Below, in pieces: positions 1 to 8,200 of a stretch of 14,700 bases of DNA (its first letter is position 1; every line of letters starts with the position of its first letter). The stretch spans positions 1 through 14,700 of the forward strand of contig JAHIPE010000243.1 in the NCBI GenBank assembly GCA_018894655.1. Reading direction: 5' to 3'. The translations under genes and the position numbers were made by a program. Below the pieces are notes generated by a model. The model was not told the DNA's origin and ran no database searches. It saw nothing but the letters and a program-made list of their open reading frames with translations. This stretch comes from Actinomycetota bacterium. GTDB taxonomy: Bacteria > Actinomycetota > Geothermincolia > Fen-727 > Anoxymicrobiaceae.

Positions 1-717
1 AATAAAGTGATCAACGCTCAAGCACTGGGCTCTGATTTTAGATAGACCTTCTATTATGAGGCCGTTGCTTGCAAATGGTTTAAAAGCAAAGGCAAGGGCA
101 TGAGTGCCACCTTGGTAATTCTTAACCACGAAGCATACATCGTATGCATCCTTCTCCTTCAACCTATCATGCAAGGCCATCCCCTTCATAACCAGGAACG
201 GAACGACTCCGGCGACATTGACCCTTTCGCTTCTCAGTTCCCCATCAGGCAATCGCCCTTCGACCTCCACGGTGAAGAAGTTTTCAAAGACGATATCGCA
301 TCCCCGTGCCTTTCGCGCAAGAAGATCCTGAGCCTTCTGGTGACGGTGCTTTCTTCCCCTGCCACCATACTCACCGGCAACGAAGTCAACCTTGATTCTT
401 ACTTCACGTCCATCATCTAAAGTGACGGTCCGCCAGAAACTCGCCGGGTTCCGGTCGTCCTGTTCGTATCCTCTTTCTCCAAGCCGTTCAAGAAACGTAC
501 TGTAATCGTCATTCGGGATCCTGTTGAAGTCTAAGGACAGATCGACATCGAGAGACCCGACGTGCCCGCCACCGCGATCTCTGAACTGGAAGTAAGGTAC
601 CCAGCCGCCAACGAGGACCATGTATTCACTATTCCTACCAAGCAATGAGATAAGCTCGACAAGAACGCCACGGCATGCCTCTACTATTTCCCCTGAATAA
701 TCATCCCTTGTTACCAT
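1..717 (-). CDS. AbiEii-like nucleotidyltransferase toxin (3' end beyond window)
   Basis: Reading the minus strand from the ATG at 717-715 gives an open frame to the window edge (239 codons, no stop). Residues 36-40 read VGGWV and residues 54-60 read GSLDVDL, the GG...(G/S)xDxD signature of the MNT/AbiEii nucleotidyltransferase fold; D57 and D59 are the likely metal ligands. Further on, KGMALHDRLKEKDAYDV matches the K...R..KDxYD block of AbiEii proteins. AbiEii toxins are cytoplasmic and act by transferring nucleotides to targets such as tRNA in studied members; the substrate here is unknown. The start overlaps the stop of the upstream antitoxin gene by 7 nt (ATGGTAA), so translation is probably coupled. 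Family assignment is firm at fold level, and the toxin role is inferred mainly from the partner gene. Confidence 0.85.
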   Translation of the reverse strand, partial: MVTRDDYSGEIVEACRGVLVELISLLGRNSEYMVLVGGWVPYFQFRDRGGGHVGSLDVDLSLDFNRIPNDDYSTFLERLGERGYEQDDRNPASFWRTVTLDDGREVRIKVDFVAGEYGGRGRKHRHQKAQDLLARKARGCDIVFENFFTVEVEGRLPDGELRSERVNVAGVVPFLVMKGMALHDRLKEKDAYDVCFVVKNYQGGTHALAFAFKPFASNGLIIEGLSKIRAQCLSVDHFI

Positions 718-1805
718 TTCTTCTCAAGCCGCTCTCTAAGCACTTGCTCGGCGGCTTCTTCGCCCCTCGGTTTGTAACCCATCAGGTCCAAGTATAGTTG
801 GGTGTCCGACACAACTTTCCGCCCTCCTGCCTCTTGGCGTCCATAAAAGATCCCATGGTCGTATGGAACTAGTAACGAAACATTCCATCCGGATGAGACT
901 TCTTTCCAGCCAAACTCTTCCGCAAGTTCATCGGGAGGCGTATCAACGTACGCATACACTCTCTTGTACCTAAGGGCTGGTGCCACCAGATCCGCGCCCG
1001 ATGTAAGCGTAAATCCATATTCAATACCCTTATTAGCGCAGTACTCAGTGATTTTCCTCTCGATTTCTTCTGTATCGTCTGGAGAGTAGTAGTTCACAAT
1101 TCGATTCTTCCTGTACGTGTAGTTCTTCGCCCACTCTTCGAGTAGCAACTTAGGGTCCTTCAGTAGAAATCCCCTTGCACCTTGCGACTTTGCCTCCTCC
1201 ACTAGATCATAGTCGAGCAGGCGTTGCTTGACGTTTGACACCTGACCGATACTGACCCCGGCTTCTTTCGATAAGTCCTGTACAAGCCATTCCTTACGAG
1301 GATTCTCAAGAAGTGCGCGCAGCACGCGAGCTGATTTGGGATAGAAGATTGACTTAAGCTTCCTGCGGGCCGGGTATGGATTTGGTCTCCCCTGGACATC
1401 AATATAGATGCCATCGAACTGAAGGTAGCAGTTCCCCGCAAGGTCCATGCAGCCGATGCCATTCTCGCGGCAAACTTGCATTGTTTTTTTCGAGATGTAT
1501 GGTGCCGCGAAGATTCCATACCAACTGGCAGGCTCGCTTTTCTCCAGTGCCGCAAACGAATTTGCAGCTATTAAAGCGAATCGTGGCTGGCCCAATGGCT
1601 TGACTTCAAACAGGAGTGAAAAGGGTTCGCCAAAAGCCGCTCGCACATTAATAATAAAAGCCGGCATGAGTGGAGCGGATCCCTTCCTCCCAGGTTCTAC
1701 TCTGGGAGTTTCCACAACCTGCTCGATTTTACAGATACCCGTACTGCTAAGCACCCACTCCGCGGTTTTCCTAACCTGTTCTGGTATTAATCTTTCCTCA
1801 ATCAT
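711..1805 (-). CDS. AbiEi-like antitoxin / autorepressor (type IV toxin-antitoxin)
   Basis: This 364-residue protein begins MIEERLIPEQ. I chose the ATG at 1805 rather than the TTG at 1871, because that TTG lies inside the -35 box of a near-consensus promoter; TGGTGA sits about 6 nt before the ATG. Residues about 155-205 form a winged helix-turn-helix (SARVLRALL..., LVQDLSKEAGVSIGQVSNVK, then a VEEAK wing). This is expected for AbiEi antitoxins, which bind their own promoter and block the AbiEii toxin without direct contact. The N-terminal 140 residues contain FEVKPLGQ and later GIGCMDLAGNCYL, a pattern that recalls restriction-endonuclease-like folds (the E-x-K of EVK). The gene overlaps the nucleotidyltransferase gene by 7 nt. 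The alternative, a stand-alone wHTH regulator, is less likely given this partner. Confidence 0.82.
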   Translation of the reverse strand: MIEERLIPEQVRKTAEWVLSSTGICKIEQVVETPRVEPGRKGSAPLMPAFIINVRAAFGEPFSLLFEVKPLGQPRFALIAANSFAALEKSEPASWYGIFAAPYISKKTMQVCRENGIGCMDLAGNCYLQFDGIYIDVQGRPNPYPARRKLKSIFYPKSARVLRALLENPRKEWLVQDLSKEAGVSIGQVSNVKQRLLDYDLVEEAKSQGARGFLLKDPKLLLEEWAKNYTYRKNRIVNYYSPDDTEEIERKITEYCANKGIEYGFTLTSGADLVAPALRYKRVYAYVDTPPDELAEEFGWKEVSSGWNVSLLVPYDHGIFYGRQEAGGRKVVSDTQLYLDLMGYKPRGEEAAEQVLRERLEKKW

Positions 1806-1824
1806 GGTATCACCAATTGAGTAT

Positions 1825-1910
1825 GTTTCAACGTTTGTTGATATTATATTATAGGGTGATATCGAAGTCAATATTAGTGATATGAGACGTTTCAGCGGTT
1901 GTTGAGATTA
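1825..1910. repeat. 22-bp near-identical direct repeat flanking the abiE promoter (candidate operators)
   Basis: Copies lie at 1825-1846 and 1889-1910 on the plus strand and match at 19 of 22 positions; both begin GTTTCA and share TTGTTGA near the middle. They are 64 bp apart, about six helical turns. Copy one covers the -10 box and start region; copy two lies upstream of the -35 box. AbiEi proteins studied elsewhere bind repeated sites in their own promoter, so these are the obvious candidate sites here. The repeat is directly visible; its function is inferred. Confidence 0.6.
1843..1871 (-). promoter_or_regulatory. Sigma-70-type promoter of the abiE-like operon
   Basis: On the minus strand TTGACT (1871-1866) is followed after 17 nt by TATAAT (1848-1843); a second overlapping TATAAT lies at 1853-1848. 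Transcription would begin near 1836, leaving a leader of about 30 nt before the ATG at 1805. The match is close to consensus and decides the start codon of the downstream gene. Confidence 0.8.
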
Positions 1911-1929
1911 CTCTCGTAATGAAACAACC
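1897..1929. repeat. Imperfect inverted repeat upstream of the abiE promoter
   Basis: GGTTGTT (1897-1903) pairs with AACAACC (1923-1929), and inside it ATTAC (1907-1911) pairs with GTAAT (1916-1920) around a TCTC loop. It overlaps the upstream copy of the direct repeat. There is no T-tract on either side, so a terminator is unlikely and a protein-binding site is more plausible. Confidence 0.45.
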
Positions 1930-2060
1930 CATACATCTATAGAGTATCGCCTTAGCTCTCTGATAAGCTCGCCGATCTCCAGACTCGGGCGCTTGCTCTT
2001 CCCCCCTTTATCCTGCAATCCCGCCAATTCCCTGAAACCTCCTCGTTCCAACGAAGACAC
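1908..2060 (-). CDS. Possible small protein or gene remnant (50 codons), unrecognised
   Basis: A minus-strand frame opens after a TAG at 2087-2085 and runs to a TAA at 1910-1908. The first usable start is a GTG at 2060-2058, giving 50 residues. The translation is protein-like, with charged and amphipathic stretches such as LEIGELIRELRRYSIDVW. There is no good Shine-Dalgarno sequence, and the stop lies inside the repeats upstream of the abiE promoter. It may be the tail of a gene truncated when the abiE module arrived, or chance. I do not recognise the family. Confidence 0.25.
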   Translation of the reverse strand: MSSLERGGFRELAGLQDKGGKSKRPSLEIGELIRELRRYSIDVWVVSLRE

Positions 2061-2078
2061 GCATTGTGTTGTCCAGCA

Positions 2079-2105
2079 ATAAAACTAACGCGTGAATTCG
2101 GTTAG
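2079..2105 (-). terminator. Weak terminator candidate after the SEC-C gene
   Basis: On the minus strand CTAAC (2105-2101, containing the stop codon of the SEC-C gene) can pair with GTTAG (2089-2085), followed by TTTTATT. The stem is only 5 bp with an 11-nt loop, so this is a weak call. Confidence 0.25.
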
Positions 2106-4921
2106 CCGAACCTGAACGGCTCTTTGAAGTACTTGTCGGGATCACGGAACCTTACGTCTTCGACGTTGAAATCCTCGGGGTCGAACTCGCCCCCGACCCA
2201 ATCGAGCATCTCTTCGTGCTCCTCGTTATGGGGGTCGCCTATGATCTCGAGGAACTCCTCATATCCGTATAATCCCCCACAGTCCTCCGGCGGGCAGGCC
2301 CGCTTCCCCGCGATGCAAACGGGGTAACGAACGCCTTTCTCCCGTGGGACGACCTTCTCCAGGACAACGGCGTGAACCCAGTCGTCACCGAAGTCGTAGG
2401 TGTACTCCGCGAGGTTGTTGTCCGCGCCGAAGAAGTCGGCGATCATTAACTCCCTGCCGGAGATGGCCTTGTAGCCGGAGAGGCCGCCCTCGTCGGGAAT
2501 CCCTATCCTGACTTCATGCCGGGCCGATGGATCGTAGACCTCGAACTCGTGGAAATGGCAGTCCAGCCATCCCATCGCGTCCTGGATCGCTACGTGCAAA
2601 TCCCAGAACGTATACGATTCCGGGACTTGTATCCTCCGCCAGACAGGCGGCCTGACGCCCTTGAGATCAACCCTGAACTGATATACGCGCTTGAAGTCCA
2701 TTGACGTTACCTCCCCTGTCGTCTCGGCTGTTTCGCTCTCCCGACCAAAGGCGTTCCCGCTGGTTGTCTCGTTGTCGGTTTCTCCCCCCGGTCCTTCCCG
2801 CTCCTCACCGGTGGCGAACGTGATCTGCGATAGGTCTCTTTCATGGAGAGTGTGGAGGTGGTGGAACAGCATATATCCCCTGAGGTTCAGAAACTCGCTG
2901 ATGCTCCCGACCTCTTTCTTCTTGACCAGGCTGCGGCTCATTGCCCGCCCGTACTTCATCAGCTCCTTCTTGTGCTCCGGCGGGATGAAGAAGACTGAGC
3001 CGATTACCTCATTGAAACCTCCCAGGCGCCACAGGCGGGCGCAGACAAGGTCCCCACTGTCAATACACTCCGATAACTCTTCGTCTACCACGTTGATCGT
3101 CTCGCGCCGAAAGACGTCATCCAGCGTCATGCCCCACCCGTAGTGAACGGAAAAAACCTCGTACATCGAGAACCGGCAGTTCTTCAGGGAGTCGAGTGCT
3201 TCGCGTGTCCCATGCGTGAGCTCCGCCCCCCGCTCCTCCTCGAACTCCTCCACGATTCGCCTGCCGGTGCACTCGAGGGGCCTGTCTATAAGGAACCAGT
3301 CCAGGAAGATTTCTTCTTCCGGTGACGTCGTGCCGGGTTTCTCCGATTCCGCGAGCCGTTTACGCCCGGTGGCGGCCAGAAACTCCGCTTTCGCCCGCTC
3401 TTTTTCCGCCAGGATGTGCGGCGCGTCGCAGAACTGCATGATCTCCAGCATCAGGCGCTCAAACGTCGTCAGCTCCCACTCCCCGTCCTCTTCCGGCGCG
3501 GAGGCCGCGCGGGCGCGCGACTCCTCGACCCTGTCCAGGCAGCACTTCTTGAACTTCTTCCCGCTGCCGCAGGGGCACGGCTCGTTCCTTCCCGTCTTGA
3601 GCCACTCCCTGACCTCTTCGGCCGCCATCTCATCGGTTTCACCCCCGGTGCCGGAGGCGAGGTCATACTCGGCAAAAACCTCCTCCAGCAGGGTCATGGT
3701 AACGCGCCCGTCATCGGTTAATATGTCCATGGTCCCGCAGCAGACCTCACGGATGTCCTCACCGAGTATCTCCTCGAGTCCGTATGTTCCGGCATGCTTG
3801 AACGACTCAACGTTTTTCTCCATCTCCCGGATCTCCGGCTCCGGGAACCGCTCTCTCCACTTCTCCCACTGGGAATCCACGACGCCGGCGGCAAGCTTGT
3901 CTCCAGATCTGGAAAGCAAAAGGGATAGAAACGTGAAGAGGCTGTAGAAACAGTCGTCGTCCGGGTCCAGCGATTTGAGCGTCTCGATCAGGAAATCAAC
4001 GTTATCGGGCTCCCGGTGCAGGTAGCCCAGCGCCTCGATCGCGGGAAGCCGCGCTTCGCCGAGGTCGGGGTTCCGGGCGATCTTCTTGAGCTCGGAGGAG
4101 ACCTCTCCGGTGTGCTCCGACCCCAGCTTCACAAGGGCGAAGACCGTCTCGTTGAGAGAATCCCCCCTGCAGTATAGTAGCGCCTGGATCAAGGGGGGCA
4201 ATCCCTTAATTGCCCTTAAATGCCCGATGATCCCGATCAGGTCGACCAGCCCCGGGGGTGGACGCACTACCTTCATATGACTGATTATGTCACCGGCCAT
4301 GCCGACGAGGACCGGGGTCGCCGCCTCCGTCCTCGAAAGCAGCATGTCAAGCTCTTCCTTGTCGAGGTAGTCTTCCGCCGCGGTGATGTCGTGCACCAGA
4401 GAATGGACGACGAGATGCTCGCACCATGTATCGACATAAGGCCGGAAAGTGATAAGCGTTGAGATCGCATCACTGACGGCTTTCGCCTCGGCACCTACAC
4501 CGTAGTTCGGAGAGGCGGTGCCAAGCTCACCGTCGAGTAACCCGGCGGCTCTCATTGCCAGCGCGGTGTAACCGATGACGTCGTCCTCGCTTTTCCGCCG
4601 CTCCGCGAGCATCGAGCATAACTCGTAGAAGACGGGTACGGCGGGATGCAGATCGGCCTGTGCGCGAACGATATTCTCCGCCTCTTCGATCGAGATATTT
4701 CCGCTCTCAAGGTCATCGAACACCGCTCTGGCGATGAGCGAGGAGTTCATGACGGACTTGACGGTCGTTTCCGGCGGAAGCTTTGACATTTCGTCTACCG
4801 CGGCCTTGAAGGACCGTCCGCCGGACTCCAGCTCCGAGATAAACTCTACGATACGTTGCGATATTTTCTCGTCCGCCACAATTACCCAATTAGTTCCAGG
4901 CGGCCCGCGGGCCGCAGCCAC
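2102..4921 (-). CDS. Large SEC-C / pRiA4b ORF-3-like fusion protein, function unknown
   Basis: This protein has up to 939 residues. Residues about 20-440 are helix-rich and look like HEAT or DUF1186-type repeats (for example PPLIQALLYCRGDSLNETVF). At about 442-461 lies a textbook SEC-C zinc-binding motif, NEPCPCGSGKKFKKCC. Residues about 470-720 form a helical middle I cannot assign. Residues about 745-925 match the plasmid pRiA4b ORF-3-like family (VYQFRVDLKGVRPPVWRRI, YDFGDDWVH, GGLYGYEEFLE, DPEDF). SEC-C motifs usually mediate protein or nucleic-acid contacts; pRiA4b-like domains occur beside mobile elements, with unknown activity. No signal peptide or membrane segment is visible, so it is probably cytoplasmic. 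A GTG at 4921 or an in-frame GTG at 4879 (residue 15) could be the start; a stop lies two codons upstream of the first. The gene has its own promoter and appears monocistronic. Confidence 0.85.
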   Translation of the reverse strand: MAAARGPPGTNWVIVADEKISQRIVEFISELESGGRSFKAAVDEMSKLPPETTVKSVMNSSLIARAVFDDLESGNISIEEAENIVRAQADLHPAVPVFYELCSMLAERRKSEDDVIGYTALAMRAAGLLDGELGTASPNYGVGAEAKAVSDAISTLITFRPYVDTWCEHLVVHSLVHDITAAEDYLDKEELDMLLSRTEAATPVLVGMAGDIISHMKVVRPPPGLVDLIGIIGHLRAIKGLPPLIQALLYCRGDSLNETVFALVKLGSEHTGEVSSELKKIARNPDLGEARLPAIEALGYLHREPDNVDFLIETLKSLDPDDDCFYSLFTFLSLLLSRSGDKLAAGVVDSQWEKWRERFPEPEIREMEKNVESFKHAGTYGLEEILGEDIREVCCGTMDILTDDGRVTMTLLEEVFAEYDLASGTGGETDEMAAEEVREWLKTGRNEPCPCGSGKKFKKCCLDRVEESRARAASAPEEDGEWELTTFERLMLEIMQFCDAPHILAEKERAKAEFLAATGRKRLAESEKPGTTSPEEEIFLDWFLIDRPLECTGRRIVEEFEEERGAELTHGTREALDSLKNCRFSMYEVFSVHYGWGMTLDDVFRRETINVVDEELSECIDSGDLVCARLWRLGGFNEVIGSVFFIPPEHKKELMKYGRAMSRSLVKKKEVGSISEFLNLRGYMLFHHLHTLHERDLSQITFATGEEREGPGGETDNETTSGNAFGRESETAETTGEVTSMDFKRVYQFRVDLKGVRPPVWRRIQVPESYTFWDLHVAIQDAMGWLDCHFHEFEVYDPSARHEVRIGIPDEGGLSGYKAISGRELMIADFFGADNNLAEYTYDFGDDWVHAVVLEKVVPREKGVRYPVCIAGKRACPPEDCGGLYGYEEFLEIIGDPHNEEHEEMLDWVGGEFDPEDFNVEDVRFRDPDKYFKEPFRFG

Positions 4922-4947
4922 CGTTCACCATCATCCGTTCCTGTTTG

Positions 4948-4975
4948 ATTACTCCAGTTGGGGGCATATTGTCAA
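4948..4975 (-). promoter_or_regulatory. Promoter for the SEC-C/pRiA4b gene
   Basis: On the minus strand a perfect TTGACA (4975-4970) is followed after 16 nt by AGTAAT (4953-4948, 4 of 6 consensus). The predicted start near 4941 leaves about 20 nt before GTG 4921, or about 62 nt before GTG 4879. Confidence 0.55.
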
Positions 4976-4978
4976 TAG

Positions 4979-5107
4979 GCAGGGTCTTTATCGAGAGTTA
5001 TTGGGCTCACGGAACAGGATGTCTTCTATGTCATCGGCGTTATTCCAAGGGAGGAATTGGACAGAGAGCTTGCGAAGATAGTGAGTCAGTTTCCTTTTGA
5101 CATATAG
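4979..5107 (+). pseudogene. Headless C-terminal gene remnant, unrecognised
   Basis: Between an in-frame TAG at 4976-4978 and a TAG at 5105-5107 lies a 42-codon frame with no ATG or other good start near its beginning, yet the translation is convincingly protein-like (VIGLTEQDVFYVIGVIPREE, ending FPFDI). It looks like the tail of a gene whose front was lost at the divergent junction with the SEC-C gene. The family is not recognised. Its stop lies just before the Shine-Dalgarno sequence of the next small ORF. Confidence 0.35.
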
Positions 5108-5123
5108 CGAGGGGTTTGGGAAC

Positions 5124-5243
5124 ATGGGTTACTCGGGAGACGGGCCCGACCTTGGAATGACCGCCAAGAGAAAGCACATGTGTGATTTCACCGAACAGCT
5201 AAGGGCCGAATACCGGACGCTCATGAAGGAACGATCCGGTTGA
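5124..5243 (+). CDS. 39-residue ORF coupled to the Snf2 helicase gene
   Basis: An ATG at 5124 preceded 9 nt earlier by GAGGGG (5109-5114) opens a 39-residue frame starting MGYSGDGPDL and ending MKERSG. Its TGA stop (5241-5243) overlaps the TTG start of the helicase gene (5240-5242) in the arrangement TTGA, which is typical of translational coupling. The peptide is hydrophilic and charged, with no membrane segment. It could be a true small protein, a leader ORF that feeds ribosomes to the TTG start, or the tail of a degraded gene. No family recognised. Confidence 0.45.
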   Translation: MGYSGDGPDLGMTAKRKHMCDFTEQLRAEYRTLMKERSG

Positions 5244-8200
5244 TCGCACTGCACGGCTCCTGGATAGACAGCGGGTTTCATATCTGGGGTGAAGATTCCG
5301 CTTTCCCAAGGGCGGCGAAAAAGCCCCCGGGGCGCCCGCCGAAGGTCCCGAAGCCAAGGCCCCACCCCTTTGCGGCGGGCGCGTCGGAACTTCGGGCGGC
5401 GCTTGAGGCTCTCAGCGGCGACAGCCTGTTGACCAGTCCCGAAGAAGCCGCCGCGGCCGGGAAAGGCGGCGACGGTTCCGGCGATCACCTCGCCGAACTG
5501 ATTGCGGGTCTCGATAAGTCCGAGGTTCGCATCTGGCTTCCGACCGACTCGCTCGGCCCCGTCTTCAGTCCCCGGCTCGTCAGGGACGAAGATGATCGCC
5601 CGGGGGTTGTGAAGGGGATTGCCCCCTGGTTGATCCCGACAGTCGTGCTGCCGCCGGGCCTGGCGCTTGAGTTCCTGGTATATCTGCCGGAGACCGTGCC
5701 CCCCCGGATCGCCCTGGGCGACTCGCTCCGTTTCTGGTCCCTGGCGGCGGACCTTGCGCTCGAGACGCTCGCTCGTCAGAGCTTCTACCCGGACCTCGAA
5801 GTCGGAGAGGACGGCGTCCGCGCCCGCTGGAGGCTGCTTTCGGATGATGGAAGCTCGCTGGAACGGGTACGTCTGCTCGCGGATTCGTTCCCCCCGGTGT
5901 GCAGGGCCCACTTGAAGGACGGGAACGGCGAGAGCCCGGTCGCGATGATAGACGGGTTCCTGGAGGCCACGTCAGACGCGTTTGTCCGCAGAGAACTGGC
6001 GCGGGCCGGTGGCTTTCCCAAACGGCGGGGGCGAAAGCCTGTGGTGGAACCGGTTTTTCAACGCTGGCTGGCGGCGGCGGTCTCGGATGACACCTCAATC
6101 CAGGGAGTGCCCGAGAAACTGGCCGCTTTCGTTGACGAGTTTCGCGGTTGGACCGATATGCTCCACCCCGGGGCGGGCGAAGCCCCTCTCAGGACCTGCT
6201 TTCGCCTCTCGCCCCCGACCGAGCCGGTAGAGGGGAAACGCTCGAAAGGTAAAAAAGCCGCCGAGCCACCGTGGACCGTTACGTTTCACCTTCAGGCGAA
6301 GGACGACAGGAGCCTGCTCGTCGGTGCCGACAAGGTCTGGAAGACGCGGTCTAAGACGGCCACGTTTCTCAAGCGGCGGATCGAGGACCCCCAGGAGCGG
6401 CTTCTCGAGGACCTGGGAAGCGCGTCCCGTCTTTTCCCCGCCCTTGACAAGGCGCTGGCCTCGCCCCGGCCTGTCTGCTGCGAGCTGGCCACGGAGGAGG
6501 CCTACGGCTTTCTGCGGGAGACGGCGCCGCTGCTCGAGCAGAGCGGCTTCGGTGTGCTGGTGCCCCCGTGGTGGAACAAGCCGTCCGCGCGACCGGGTGT
6601 CCGCCTGAAGGTAAGCCCAAAGGATTCGGCGAAGGGCGCGGGGTCGGGGCTCATGGGCCTCGACGGCATCGTCGATTACGACTGGGAGATCGCCATCGGC
6701 GGCGAAACGATATCCCGCGAGGAGTTCGAGAGCCTCGCTTCCCTCAAAGTCCCCCTGGTGGAGGTTCGCGGGCAGTGGGTGGAACTCCGCCCGGGCGAGA
6801 TAGAGTCCGCGATCGAGTTCTTCGAGAAGCAACAGGCGGGAAAGATGACCATCGCCGAGGCGATGCGCCTGGGTACGGGAGGCGAGATAGCGGGGACCGG
6901 GATTCAGGTGGTGGGCGTCGAGGCGGATGGCTGGCTTGCGGGAATACTCGGTCGCGAGGGCCCCGGGAAGAAGATCGCGAAGATCCGGTCACCGAAGGGG
7001 TTTCGCGGCAAGCTTCGCCCCTACCAGGTGAAAGGGCTCTCGTGGCTCGCGTTTCTGGACAGCTTCGGGCTGGGGGGATGCCTGGCGGATGACATGGGGC
7101 TTGGGAAGACCATTCAGCTTATCGCCCTCCTCCTGCACGAGAGGCGGGGGGAGGGGAAGAAGCCGGGCCCGACGCTGCTCGTCTGTCCGATGTCGGTGGT
7201 CGAGAACTGGCGCAGGGAGGTTCAGAGGTTCGCTCCCTCGCTCTCGGTCATGGTACACCACGGTACCGAGCGGCTTTCCGGCAAGGCGTTCTCCCGGGAG
7301 GCCCGCGGGCACGACATGGTGATAAGCACCTACGCCCTGGCGAACCGCGACCGGGAGCACCTGGCGGTCGTCCGCTGGGAGAGGGTGGCGCTGGACGAGG
7401 CCCAGAACATCAAGAACCCGTCGGCCAAGCAGACGCGTGCGATACGTTCGCTCAAGGCGAAGCGGCGGGTGGCGCTCACCGGCACCCCGGTGGAGAACCG
7501 CCTCTCCGAACTGTGGTCGATTATGGAGTTCCTCAACCCCGGCTACCTGGGCCCGGCGGCGGAGTTCCGCCGCAACTTCGCGTTGCCGATAGAGAGATAC
7601 CACCAGGCGGAACGAGCGGAGCAACTCCGGAAACTGGTGCAGCCGTTCGTGCTCCGGCGGCTCAAGACCGACTCGTCGGTGATCTCGGACCTTCCCGACA
7701 AGATGGAGATGAAGGTGTTCTGTAACCTCACCAGGGAGCAGGCGACCCTCTACGAGGCCGTGGTGAAGGACATGATGCAAAAGATCGAGGAATCCGAGGG
7801 CGTCGAGCGCAAGGGGCTGGTGCTGGCCACCCTGACAAAGCTGAAGCAGGTCCTGAACCACCCGGCGCAGTTCCTGCAGGACGGGAGTGATATCCCGGGC
7901 AGGTCCGGAAAGCTTGCCCGCCTGTCGGAGATGCTGGAGGAGGTGCTCTCCGAGGGGGAGAGGGCGCTGGTGTTCACCCAGTACGCGGAGATGGGGAAGA
8001 TGCTGAAGGCGTACCTCCAGGAAACGTTCGGCAGAGAGGTGCTCCTCCTTTACGGGGGCACCGGGAAGAAAGCGCGCGAGGAGATGGTCAGGCGTTTCCA
8101 GGAGGAAGAGGACGGCGGGCCGCCGGTGTTCGTGCTCTCGCTCAAGGCGGGAGGAGTGGGCCTCAACCTGACCGCCGCCTGTAACGTCTTCCATTTCGAC

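Noticed and set aside
1806..1871. N-terminal extension of the AbiEi-like protein from TTG 1871
   Set aside because: The TTG lies in the -35 box of a near-consensus promoter and has no ribosome site; the family-like sequence begins at ATG 1805.
3216..3947. 243-codon plus-strand frame
   Set aside because: Antisense to the SEC-C gene; very serine-rich translation and no start signal.
5129..5911. 260-codon minus-strand frame over the Snf2 N-terminus
   Set aside because: Shadow of the helicase gene; no family resemblance and no ribosome site.
6989..8194. 401-codon minus-strand frame
   Set aside because: It is antisense to the Snf2 helicase core; its composition (His, Leu, Arg rich) is that of a shadow frame in high-GC DNA.
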